From: Oscillospiraceae bacterium
GTDB taxonomy: Bacteria; Bacillota_A; Clostridia; Oscillospirales; Oscillospiraceae
Assembly (NCBI GenBank): GCA_017411905.1
Contig: JAFQPB010000049.1
Location: 1 to 9,879, forward strand
Length of the DNA stretch: 9,879 nucleotides
Direction of reading: 5' to 3'
The notes beneath the pieces are model-generated. The model was not told the origin of the DNA. It was given only the letters and a program-made list of their open reading frames with translations, and ran no database searches. This document shows positions 1-5,401 of the stretch, piece after piece. A program made the translations under genes and the position numbers. Every line of letters starts with the position of its first letter. The stretch's first letter is position 1.

Positions 1-1
1 C

Positions 2-652
2 TTATAAGGTATTTGTTGAATTTTCATAAACCACCAAATGCGCACCTATAACACCGGCAAACGGCTCCACCATACCGGATGCCTGCCCCAGCAGGAAGCT
101 CTTTTTTCTGGAATAGCCCTCTCTTCTGAGGGGCACTGAAACTGCCGCACCCTCCGGAAAATTCTGCAGTCCAATTCCAACCGCCACCGAGATCGCGCCC
201 ATCAGGTCTTCTGCCCCATAGCTGCCACCCTGCAGCGCGCCAAAGGCGACGCCCACCGCCAAGCCCTCGGGTATATTATGCAGGGTGATGGAGAAAACCA
301 GCATAATAATGCGGTGGAGCCGTTCGTTGGTTTTCCCGTCAGCGGCTTCAGTCTTTCTCCTTGCAAGGGTAACGATCTTATCAGAACCCCACATAAAGAG
401 CGCGCCGGATAAAAAACCTGCGGTGGCCACAAGATAGGCAGGCAGCCCGGAAGCCATCTCTGCCCGGGCAATTGCCGGTTGCAGCAGCGACCAAAAGCTG
501 GCCGCGATCATAACACCGGAAGCAAATCCGAGCATAATATTTAAGCTCTTGGGGTTCGGGGATGTAAAAAAGACCACCGTAGCCGCGCCCAAAGCGGTCA
601 CAAACCAAGTCCCCAGCGTTGCAGCCAACGCCATTATGACAAAGTTATTCAT
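2..652 (-). CDS. ZIP family (GufA-like) divalent metal permease, C-terminally truncated
   Basis: This is an integral membrane transporter that probably takes up Zn2+ or related divalent metals into the cytoplasm. The family signatures are clear: HNIPEG at residues 125-130 (the metal-site helix) and QNFPEGAA at 163-170, followed by GQASGMVEPFAGVIGA at 189-204, which is typical of the GufA branch. Hydrophobic helices fall near residues 5-28, 37-60, 71-90, 115-140, 150-172 and 186-208. The start ATG (652-650) is set by a GGAGG site at 663-659 with 6 nt spacing. At 216 residues it is short: the family is usually about 260-275, so the last one or two helices are missing. After GVIGA the reading frame gives only about a dozen non-conserved residues before TAA at 4-2. 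The truncation may reflect a frameshift near position 20-30 or real loss. Family assignment is secure; function of this copy is doubtful. Confidence 0.85.
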   Translation of the reverse strand: MNNFVIMALAATLGTWFVTALGAATVVFFTSPNPKSLNIMLGFASGVMIAASFWSLLQPAIARAEMASGLPAYLVATAGFLSGALFMWGSDKIVTLARRKTEAADGKTNERLHRIIMLVFSITLHNIPEGLAVGVAFGALQGGSYGAEDLMGAISVAVGIGLQNFPEGAAVSVPLRREGYSRKKSFLLGQASGMVEPFAGVIGAHLVVYENSTNTL

Positions 653-693
653 ATTGCACCTCCTATACCCAGTATATTTTTCTGGGATTTTGC

Positions 694-730
694 GGTGCGT
701 ATAAAATAAAAAACCGCACCTTTCGGTGCG
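694..730 (-). terminator. Intrinsic terminator with a competing downstream arm (possible attenuator) before the ZIP gene
   Basis: On the minus strand, CGCACC (730-725), a GAAA tetraloop and GGTGCG (720-715) form a 6-bp hairpin, followed by GTTTTTTATTTTAT (714-701). This is a standard intrinsic terminator. Just downstream, at 699-694, a second CGCACC could pair with the same GGTGCG and break the terminator stem, placing the T-run in a loop. The element sits 42 nt before the ZIP start codon. It may end the upstream RNA, regulate readthrough into the ZIP gene, or both. Confidence 0.7.
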
Positions 731-740
731 CCCCTAAAAT

Positions 741-793
741 GAAATAACCCTCAACTCGTTACCTACTTCACTGTAACGGTTGAGGGTTATTTC
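741..793 (-). terminator. Long near-perfect hairpin closing the candidate ncRNA
   Basis: The 15-bp arms 741-755 and 779-793 are perfect inverted repeats (GAAATAACCCTCAAC and its complement). Inside, CGTTAC (757-762) pairs with GTAACG (773-778), so the stem is 21 bp with one bulged base at 756 and a 10-nt loop. On the minus strand the distal arm ends in ATTTC and runs into ATTTT, a modest U-rich tail. The hairpin may terminate or stabilise the 3' end of the upstream RNA. The absence of a clean T-run makes pure terminator function uncertain. Confidence 0.55.
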
Positions 794-1020
794 GCTGAAT
801 TCTTGGGTTCAATCATTGGTTAACCTCTCTTTCTTTGATTAGACGGTACTTCTGATAAAAATTTTCTTTGAATTGCTCCCGTTCAATTCCTTTACTGATT
901 ACTTACCACTTCTTACTTCCAACAAATTTATATTTTCGGGAGAAAAAGAAGTCCGTCTTTCGATCCTCTTTTTCATTAGGATCTAAGGGTTTTTTAGATC
1001 ATTGGTATCACCCTTTCTGT
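741..1020 (-). ncRNA. Candidate structured non-coding RNA or long leader with two potential pseudoknots; family not identified
   Basis: This stretch lacks a convincing coding frame but follows a good promoter (1055-1027) and ends in strong hairpins. Pairings seen on the minus strand are as follows. GATCTAA 1000-994 pairs with TTAGATC 986-980, and the loop bases ACCC (990-987) can pair back to GGGT (1013-1010). A 12-bp stem with one bulged A joins 958-947 (AGACGGACTTCT) to 853-841. Inside it, hairpin GAATTG 889-884/CAATTC 875-870 carries loop AACGGGAG, whose CGGGAG (881-876) is exactly complementary to CTCCCG (942-937). The 9-mer ACCAATGAT occurs at both ends (1006-998 and 820-812). It could be a free-standing ncRNA or a cis-regulatory leader of the ZIP gene. 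I see no T-box, tmRNA, RNase P, SRP or 6S hallmarks. Large Firmicute RNA families such as raiA RNA are worth testing. All structure here was assembled by eye. Confidence 0.5.
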
Positions 1021-1026
1021 GTCTTT

Positions 1027-1055
1027 ATTGTAACCGAAGATTCTTAATTTTGCAA
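1027..1055 (-). promoter_or_regulatory. Sigma-A-like promoter for the candidate ncRNA / ZIP leader
   Basis: On the minus strand, -35 TTGCAA (1055-1050) and -10 TACAAT (1032-1027) are separated by exactly 17 nt. The predicted start of transcription is near 1020, giving about 370 nt of RNA before the ZIP start codon. Confidence 0.65.
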
Positions 1056-1151
1056 GATGGAATGTTTCACAAGATTTTAGGGCTAAGTGCAGTGCCAAAT
1101 CCCCGAAAATAATGCAATAGGGAGAATCTTTTTCCGGGGTGTAATTTATCA

Positions 1152-1181
1152 TTGACTTATCCACAATTCCCGTGATATAAT
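1152..1181 (+). promoter_or_regulatory. Sigma-A-like promoter facing a terminator
   Basis: TTGACT (1152-1157) and a consensus TATAAT (1176-1181) are 18 nt apart. Transcription would begin near 1188, directly in front of the hairpin at 1191-1212, and no plus-strand gene follows before the antisense 3' end of the acyltransferase gene. The sequence match is good but the purpose is unclear. To its left, 1056-1151 holds only a weak imperfect inverted repeat (CCCCG 1101-1105 with CGGGG 1135-1139). Confidence 0.5.
1157..1165 (+). other. Exact DnaA-box sequence inside the promoter spacer
   Basis: TTATCCACA matches the bacterial DnaA-box consensus TTATNCACA exactly and lies between the -35 and -10 hexamers of the plus-strand promoter. 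I noticed no second box nearby, so this is not an origin. It could be a DnaA-responsive site or a chance match. Confidence 0.35.
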
Positions 1182-1190
1182 AATCATGTT

Positions 1191-1219
1191 GGGCGGCTCA
1201 AAAGAGCCGCCCATTTTTT
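1191..1219 (+). terminator. Strong intrinsic terminator
   Basis: A 9-bp perfect stem (GGGCGGCTC 1191-1199, GAGCCGCCC 1204-1212) with an AAAA loop is followed on the plus strand by ATTTTTTG and a further T-rich stretch to 1229. The T-run is on the plus-strand side, so it works best for rightward transcription and would block antisense entry into the acyltransferase gene. The same hairpin lies just after the stop codon of that minus-strand gene and may also end its transcript, although no T-run follows on that side. Confidence 0.8.
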
Positions 1220-1227
1220 GTTCTTTT

Positions 1228-2514
1228 TTATACCGTTATCGTTTCTTCCTCCAGAGAAAAAGCCTTCCATGTGCCGCCGTTTAAGCGATGGATCTCTTCC
1301 GTAGCCAAGAAAAACTTTTCCACCACCCGATGCTCCGGGTAAAATTCCAGAAATTCACCGTTCAGGAATGTATAAAAGCGGCTCACATCGGTACACATAC
1401 CGTAGGTAGGCACAGACTGGCTGTCCATATGGAAAGAGAAATCTTCTCCGTTCTTTGTGCCGGTGTAGGTAAGACCGGTTCTGTCCAAACGCAGAACACC
1501 CTCGCCTACGATCTCGGAGGTGGCCTGATTGGTAAGCAGTTCAAACTCCGGCAGGATGCCCAAACTGACCTTTTCCTCTAAAACGAAATCCTCGTTCATC
1601 ACTTCCTGCCGAATGACCGCCCGCTCCATCTCAAACCATTTGGTCTGGGTCTCGGGAATGACACAAGTATCATCGAAGGGAACCAGCTCATAGGTATCCT
1701 TCAGGGTCGCTCCGTTGCCGCAGGCTTTGCAGAATATCTTATTGCCCTTGGTTGCCATTGTGTGCTGCCTGCCGCACTTAGGACACCAAAACAGCAGGTC
1801 TTCCAAATCCTCCGCGCCATTACTGCCAATGTCATAACGGTATTTATGAATCTTATTCCACCCATAATCGTCGTGATAAATAGCCTTATTGATGGCATTT
1901 TCGATCTCCTCGGGAGACATTCGCTCCAAATCCTCCGGGGTAAAGAGCTGATCAAACTCCACCTCTACCCGACCGCAGCGGTCTTTAAGATTGTATTTCG
2001 GACTGGTCAGGTAGCCGCCCCGGATAACACTGTAATAAACCGGCACCTTATGATGCTTAAAGAGCTTACCTGTACCCAAGGCTACCGGCTGATTTGCGCC
2101 GGAAATGGAGCTCATTCCCTCCGGGAAGATACACACTTTTCCGCCCGCCTTGATAACGCGGCTGATCTCCTTCACGGTGTAAAGGTCAGGGGTAAAATTC
2201 TTCTTGGGAATAACGTGCAAAAGGTTAAATACCAGCGATAAATGGGAGCGATGGAACTCATTGTAGCCCGCCACATAATTCATTCGCACCGGCAGCAGCG
2301 GCACGCCGGTAAAGATATAGTCCAGCCGGGAGGCGTGGTTGCTGATGAAGAAGTACGGCCCCTTTTCCTTCCGGAAATCTTTTTTGAAAGTATAGTGGAC
2401 ATTATACTGCTTGTACATAAACAGCTTCCACACCGTACCCAAAATGCCGTAAATAGCATTCGGTGGTGTGATCTTTCTGGAATGGATTTGCTTTTCAACT
2501 GCAGTTTTCGCCAT
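1228..2514 (-). CDS. PlsC-type lysophospholipid acyltransferase with zinc ribbon and C-terminal extension
   Basis: The N-terminal 215 residues belong to the glycerolipid acyltransferase superfamily, which transfers acyl chains to lysophosphatidic acid or similar acceptors at the membrane. The catalytic NHASRLD motif (H60, D65; the HX4D motif) and the acceptor-binding FPEG motif (130-133) are both intact. The protein is 428 residues, against about 200-250 for a simple PlsC. The extra part begins with a CPKC...CKAC zinc ribbon (C244, C247, C262, C265). It ends in a beta-rich stretch, roughly 335-410 (GEGVLRLDRTGLTYTG onward), that vaguely resembles GRAM/PH-like lipid-binding folds; that resemblance is inference. 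The start ATG at 2514-2512 follows a purine-rich GGAAAGGGAAG site. The gene is divergent from the cardiolipin synthase gene, which supports a phospholipid role. The exact substrate is unknown. Confidence 0.82.
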   Translation of the reverse strand: MAKTAVEKQIHSRKITPPNAIYGILGTVWKLFMYKQYNVHYTFKKDFRKEKGPYFFISNHASRLDYIFTGVPLLPVRMNYVAGYNEFHRSHLSLVFNLLHVIPKKNFTPDLYTVKEISRVIKAGGKVCIFPEGMSSISGANQPVALGTGKLFKHHKVPVYYSVIRGGYLTSPKYNLKDRCGRVEVEFDQLFTPEDLERMSPEEIENAINKAIYHDDYGWNKIHKYRYDIGSNGAEDLEDLLFWCPKCGRQHTMATKGNKIFCKACGNGATLKDTYELVPFDDTCVIPETQTKWFEMERAVIRQEVMNEDFVLEEKVSLGILPEFELLTNQATSEIVGEGVLRLDRTGLTYTGTKNGEDFSFHMDSQSVPTYGMCTDVSRFYTFLNGEFLEFYPEHRVVEKFFLATEEIHRLNGGTWKAFSLEEETITV

Positions 2515-2550
2515 ATTTTTCTTCCCTTTCCTGTCGAGTATTTTTATTTC

Positions 2551-2579
2551 ATCTTATCACATTCGACAAAATATTACAA
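2551..2579 (-). promoter_or_regulatory. Promoter for the acyltransferase gene
   Basis: On the minus strand, -35 TTGTAA (2579-2574) and -10 TAAGAT (2556-2551) have a 17-nt spacer. The predicted start of transcription lies about 30 nt upstream of the ATG at 2514. Confidence 0.5.
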
Positions 2580-2602
2580 TAGTCCGCCTATGGGTTTTCC
2601 TA

Positions 2603-2631
2603 TTGCAAAATCCTTCCCGTATTGTTAAAAT
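2603..2631 (+). promoter_or_regulatory. Promoter for the cardiolipin synthase gene
   Basis: TTGCAA (2603-2608) and TAAAAT (2626-2631) are 17 nt apart. The predicted start near 2638 gives a very short leader that carries the GAGGTG Shine-Dalgarno site (2639-2644) ahead of ATG 2651. Confidence 0.6.
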
Positions 2632-2650
2632 AAAAAAAGAGGTGACCCAT

Positions 2651-4216
2651 ATGGAAAAAATACAAAATAATACTGTACGCCTTTTGCGGCGGTGGCAAAA
2701 AGGCCTTTTTAATCTGCTGTTTTCCCGGACAACGCTGGTTGTTCTTCTTTTGCTGCTGCAAATTGGGATGCTGCTGTCCACACTTCTTTGGTTGGAGGAT
2801 TTTCTGCTCCATATCTTAGGCGCACAATTTGTCATTATTTTTTGTATGGTGCTGCATTTGCTCAACAGCGGATTAGAGCCCGCCGCAAAAATCACTTGGC
2901 TGCTGCTTATTATGGCAACACCCCTGTTCGGCTCCTTGCTGTATTTGTACAGTCTGAGAGACATCGGGCACAGGGCTTTACGAAAATACGTAAAAGAAAA
3001 AATGGCAGCCACCGCCGGAATCCTCACCGCATCGGAAGATACCCTCTCCGGGCTGGACAAAATCCGTCCCGGTGCTGCCGCAATGACCCGTTACGTCTAT
3101 AAAAACGGCGGGTATCCGGTTTTTCAAAACACGAATGTAACCTATTTCCCTTCCGGAGAAGAGAAGCTGCAGCAGCTCCTAAGTGAGCTGGAAAAGGCCG
3201 AAAAATTTATTTTTTTAGAATATTTTATTATAGAAGAAGGAACTATGTGGGGGCAGATTTTAGATGTGCTTATCCGCAAGGCCGCAGAGGGTATAGATGT
3301 GCGCATCCTTTACGACGGCACCTGCGAATTTATGCTGCTGCCCAAGGGCTATGCAAAAAAGCTGGCCTCTTTAGGTATTCAATGTAAAGTCTTTTCTCCC
3401 TTTATCCCCTTTCTTTCTACCCATTATAATTACCGGGATCACAGGAAAATTGCCGTCATTGACGGTCATACCGCCTTTACCGGCGGCATCAATCTTGCCG
3501 ACGAGTATATAAATGCCCGCCCCAAATTCGGCCATTGGAAGGACACTGCCGTTATGCTCAAGGGGGATGCGGCCAAAGGCTTTTCCCTTATGTTTCTCCA
3601 GAACTGGACACTTTCAGAGAAAAATGCTGATTTTTCTCCCTATCTGCCCCCAGCAAATACTCCCGCAGAGGGCTTTGTAATGCCCTTTGGCGACCATCCT
3701 ATGGACAGTCAGCAAGTGGGAAAGCTGGTATATATGGATATGCTTTCCCGGGCGCAGAAAACCGTCTGTATTATGACTCCCTATCTTATTTTGGACAGTG
3801 AAACGGAAAATGCCCTCAAATATGCCGCAGAGCGTGGTGTTTGCGTAAAGCTGATCCTGCCAGGTATTCCGGACAAAAAGCTCCCTTATGCACTGGCAAA
3901 GACCCACTATGCGCCACTTTTGGAAGCCGGTGTGGAAATTTATGAATATACCCCCGGCTTTGTCCACGCAAAGGTCTTTTTGTGTGATGAGATTGAAGCA
4001 GTTGTAGGGACAATTAATTTAGATTACAGAAGCCTCTACCACCATTTCGAATGTGCCACGTACCTGTGCGGCGGTACTGCCCCTGCGCAAATTGCAGATG
4101 ATTTTTTCGCTACCCTAATGAAATGCCGCCAAATCGACCGGGAAGCCCTTAAGAAAATCTCCCGCCGAGAGCTAATATTAGGCAAAATTTGCAAACCCTT
4201 TGCACCCCTCCTATAA
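2651..4216 (+). CDS. cls: Cardiolipin synthase (phospholipase D superfamily)
   Basis: The enzyme joins two phosphatidylglycerol molecules (bacterial Cls reaction) to make cardiolipin at the cytoplasmic membrane. It has both HKD motifs of the phospholipase D superfamily: HRKIAVID (H264, K266, D271) and HAKVFLCD (H439, K441, D446), each followed by a conserved glycine/asparagine stretch (GGINLADEY and GTINLDYRS). Three hydrophobic segments near residues 27-48, 52-72 and 80-100 form the N-terminal membrane region typical of Firmicute Cls. At 521 residues it is of normal length. The start ATG 2651 is chosen because GAGGTG precedes it by 6 nt and the protein then begins with the usual short basic head. 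An in-frame extension back to 2468 would run through the promoter and the divergent gene, so I reject it. It is divergent from the acyltransferase and convergent with the sugar importer operon. Confidence 0.93.
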   Translation: MEKIQNNTVRLLRRWQKGLFNLLFSRTTLVVLLLLLQIGMLLSTLLWLEDFLLHILGAQFVIIFCMVLHLLNSGLEPAAKITWLLLIMATPLFGSLLYLYSLRDIGHRALRKYVKEKMAATAGILTASEDTLSGLDKIRPGAAAMTRYVYKNGGYPVFQNTNVTYFPSGEEKLQQLLSELEKAEKFIFLEYFIIEEGTMWGQILDVLIRKAAEGIDVRILYDGTCEFMLLPKGYAKKLASLGIQCKVFSPFIPFLSTHYNYRDHRKIAVIDGHTAFTGGINLADEYINARPKFGHWKDTAVMLKGDAAKGFSLMFLQNWTLSEKNADFSPYLPPANTPAEGFVMPFGDHPMDSQQVGKLVYMDMLSRAQKTVCIMTPYLILDSETENALKYAAERGVCVKLILPGIPDKKLPYALAKTHYAPLLEAGVEIYEYTPGFVHAKVFLCDEIEAVVGTINLDYRSLYHHFECATYLCGGTAPAQIADDFFATLMKCRQIDREALKKISRRELILGKICKPFAPLL

Positions 4217-4224
4217 GCAAAATA

Positions 4225-4248
4225 CCGGCACCGCAAACGCGGTGCCGG
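4225..4248. terminator. Bidirectional terminator between convergent genes
   Basis: A 10-bp perfect stem (CCGGCACCGC 4225-4234, complement 4239-4248) with an AAAC loop lies between the stop of cls (4216) and the stop of the binding-protein gene (4282). Both flanks are T-rich in their own direction (CATATTATTTCC rightward, TATTTTGC leftward), so it probably serves both transcripts. Confidence 0.8.
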
Positions 4249-4281
4249 CATATTATTTCCGTTTAACGGATTTACCCTAAA

Positions 4282-5340
4282 TTACTTACGCAGAGCATCT
4301 GCATCAGCAGGAGCGTCTGTGTAGATCAGGTTGGAGTTGAGCATATCGATCAGGTTTTCCTTGTTGTACCATGCGCCAGCGATCGCAACATCCTTAACTT
4401 CCTTGCCCTCGATAGCGTTGATGCACTGGATAACCGCCTGATAGCCCATTTCGATGGAGTCCTGCGCAACGGAGCCGATCAGCTTGGGAGTGCCGTCTTC
4501 CTTGATCCATGTGAGCTGCTTGGTGCCAGCGTCAAAGCCGGAGAATACGATGCCATCGTACTTGCCCTCAGCGGACTTTGTTGCGTCGTAAACCTGCTTA
4601 ACAACACCCTCGTTGCACATAAAGACAGCCTTTACGCCCTTCTCGTACAGGAATTCCAGAGCCTCAACGTAAGCCTGATTTGCATCACCGGGCTTTGCTA
4701 CTTTCTCGATCTTGTACTTGCCCTTGGTAGTCTGGTCAGCATCGGCCAGCTCTGTAAACTTGTCGATAAAGCCCTTCGCGCGGTCAATGCCGGTATTGGA
4801 CTCATCGTGCTGAATAACACCAACTACGTAAGGAGCGTCAGCGGTAGCCTTTGCAATTTCACTCTTGATGGCCTCGAACAGCTTTTCGCCGTTGACAGCA
4901 GCAGCCGCTACGTTAGAGGTTGCAACGTGAGCAACGATGGGGTTCTTGCCCTCGGTGATGTCGTCCTTGTCGAACAGACCGGAGTCGAAGGTAACAACAG
5001 GGATTTCCTTCTCGTAGGCCTGGGTCAGCAGATCGCCAAAGCCCTTACCGATGGTAGCTAAAACGATGCCGTCCACATTGTTAGACAGAGCGGTCTGCAC
5101 CATGGTGATCTGATTGGGGACGTCAGCAGCGGTCTCAGAAGCGGGGCCCTGGAAGGTCAGGTTGTAGCCGCGCTCGTCAGCAGCCTTTTGTGCGCCTGCC
5201 TTAACAGCCTGCCAGAAAGCGTGGGACTCGCCCTTTGCAATAACAGCAATAGTCTTTTCGCCAGAGTCGGGGGTGCCGCAAGCGGCCAGAACAGAAGCGC
5301 AGAGAACAAATGCTAAGATAAGTGCTAAGAATTTTTTCAT
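4282..5340 (-). CDS. Sugar ABC transporter substrate-binding lipoprotein (RbsB/periplasmic-binding-protein-4 type)
   Basis: This is an extracytoplasmic, membrane-anchored protein that captures a monosaccharide and delivers it to the permease and ATPase encoded upstream. The N-terminus is a lipoprotein signal: MKK, a hydrophobic core, then a LAAC lipobox with the lipidated cysteine at residue 21. The mature protein begins with KTIAVIAKGESHAFWQAVK, the usual first strand and helix of the ribose/galactose-binding fold, and continues through features such as DGIVLATIG and VPVVTFDSG-like segments. At 352 residues it is normal for the family. The start ATG (5340-5338) has a strong AAGGAGG site with about 8 nt spacing. 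It is the last gene of the operon. Its codons look strongly biased, as expected for an abundant protein. Beside a FucI gene the substrate is plausibly L-fucose, but ribose, arabinose or another sugar is possible. Confidence 0.9.
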   Translation of the reverse strand: MKKFLALILAFVLCASVLAACGTPDSGEKTIAVIAKGESHAFWQAVKAGAQKAADERGYNLTFQGPASETAADVPNQITMVQTALSNNVDGIVLATIGKGFGDLLTQAYEKEIPVVTFDSGLFDKDDITEGKNPIVAHVATSNVAAAAVNGEKLFEAIKSEIAKATADAPYVVGVIQHDESNTGIDRAKGFIDKFTELADADQTTKGKYKIEKVAKPGDANQAYVEALEFLYEKGVKAVFMCNEGVVKQVYDATKSAEGKYDGIVFSGFDAGTKQLTWIKEDGTPKLIGSVAQDSIEMGYQAVIQCINAIEGKEVKDVAIAGAWYNKENLIDMLNSNLIYTDAPADADALRK

Positions 5341-5364
5341 GGGTTTTTCCTCCTTAAAATTTAT

Positions 5365-5382
5365 ATAAACCTTTCGGTTTAT
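5365..5382 (-). promoter_or_regulatory. Intercistronic GAAA-tetraloop hairpin before the binding-protein gene
   Basis: On the minus strand, ATAAACC (5382-5376), GAAA and GGTTTAT (5371-5365) form a 7-bp hairpin in the 61-nt gap between the permease and the binding-protein gene. It lies about 12 nt upstream of the Shine-Dalgarno site. There is no T-run. Such hairpins often protect the downstream segment of an operon mRNA and raise binding-protein levels; that role is inferred. Confidence 0.5.
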
Positions 5383-5401
5383 TACGAAATAAATACGGGT
5401 C

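Noticed and set aside
288..296. Damaged second ATP site in the importer ATPase gene (protein residues 288-296 given here, not bases)
   Set aside because: A degenerate second Walker A motif and a missing H-loop histidine are normal for the RbsA/MglA family.
955..980. Hammerhead-ribozyme-like pieces CTAATGA and CGAAA on the minus strand of the candidate RNA
   Set aside because: The conserved CUGANGA core has A in place of the essential G, and there is no proper stem II between the two pieces.
653..1055. T-box, tmRNA, M-box or other classic riboswitch in the ZIP leader
   Set aside because: No T-box motif (AGGGTGGNACCGCG), no tmRNA ends and no recognisable core of the common metal or metabolite riboswitches could be found by eye.
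1288..2628. Open frames on the plus strand opposite the acyltransferase gene (1288-1581, 1762-2241, 2242-2628)
   Set aside because: They are antisense to a gene with clear catalytic motifs, have no convincing Shine-Dalgarno sites and give proteins with no recognisable features.
2468..2650. A 61-residue N-terminal extension of the cardiolipin synthase
   Set aside because: It would overlap the divergent gene and both promoters; ATG 2651 has a good Shine-Dalgarno site and gives a normal-length protein.
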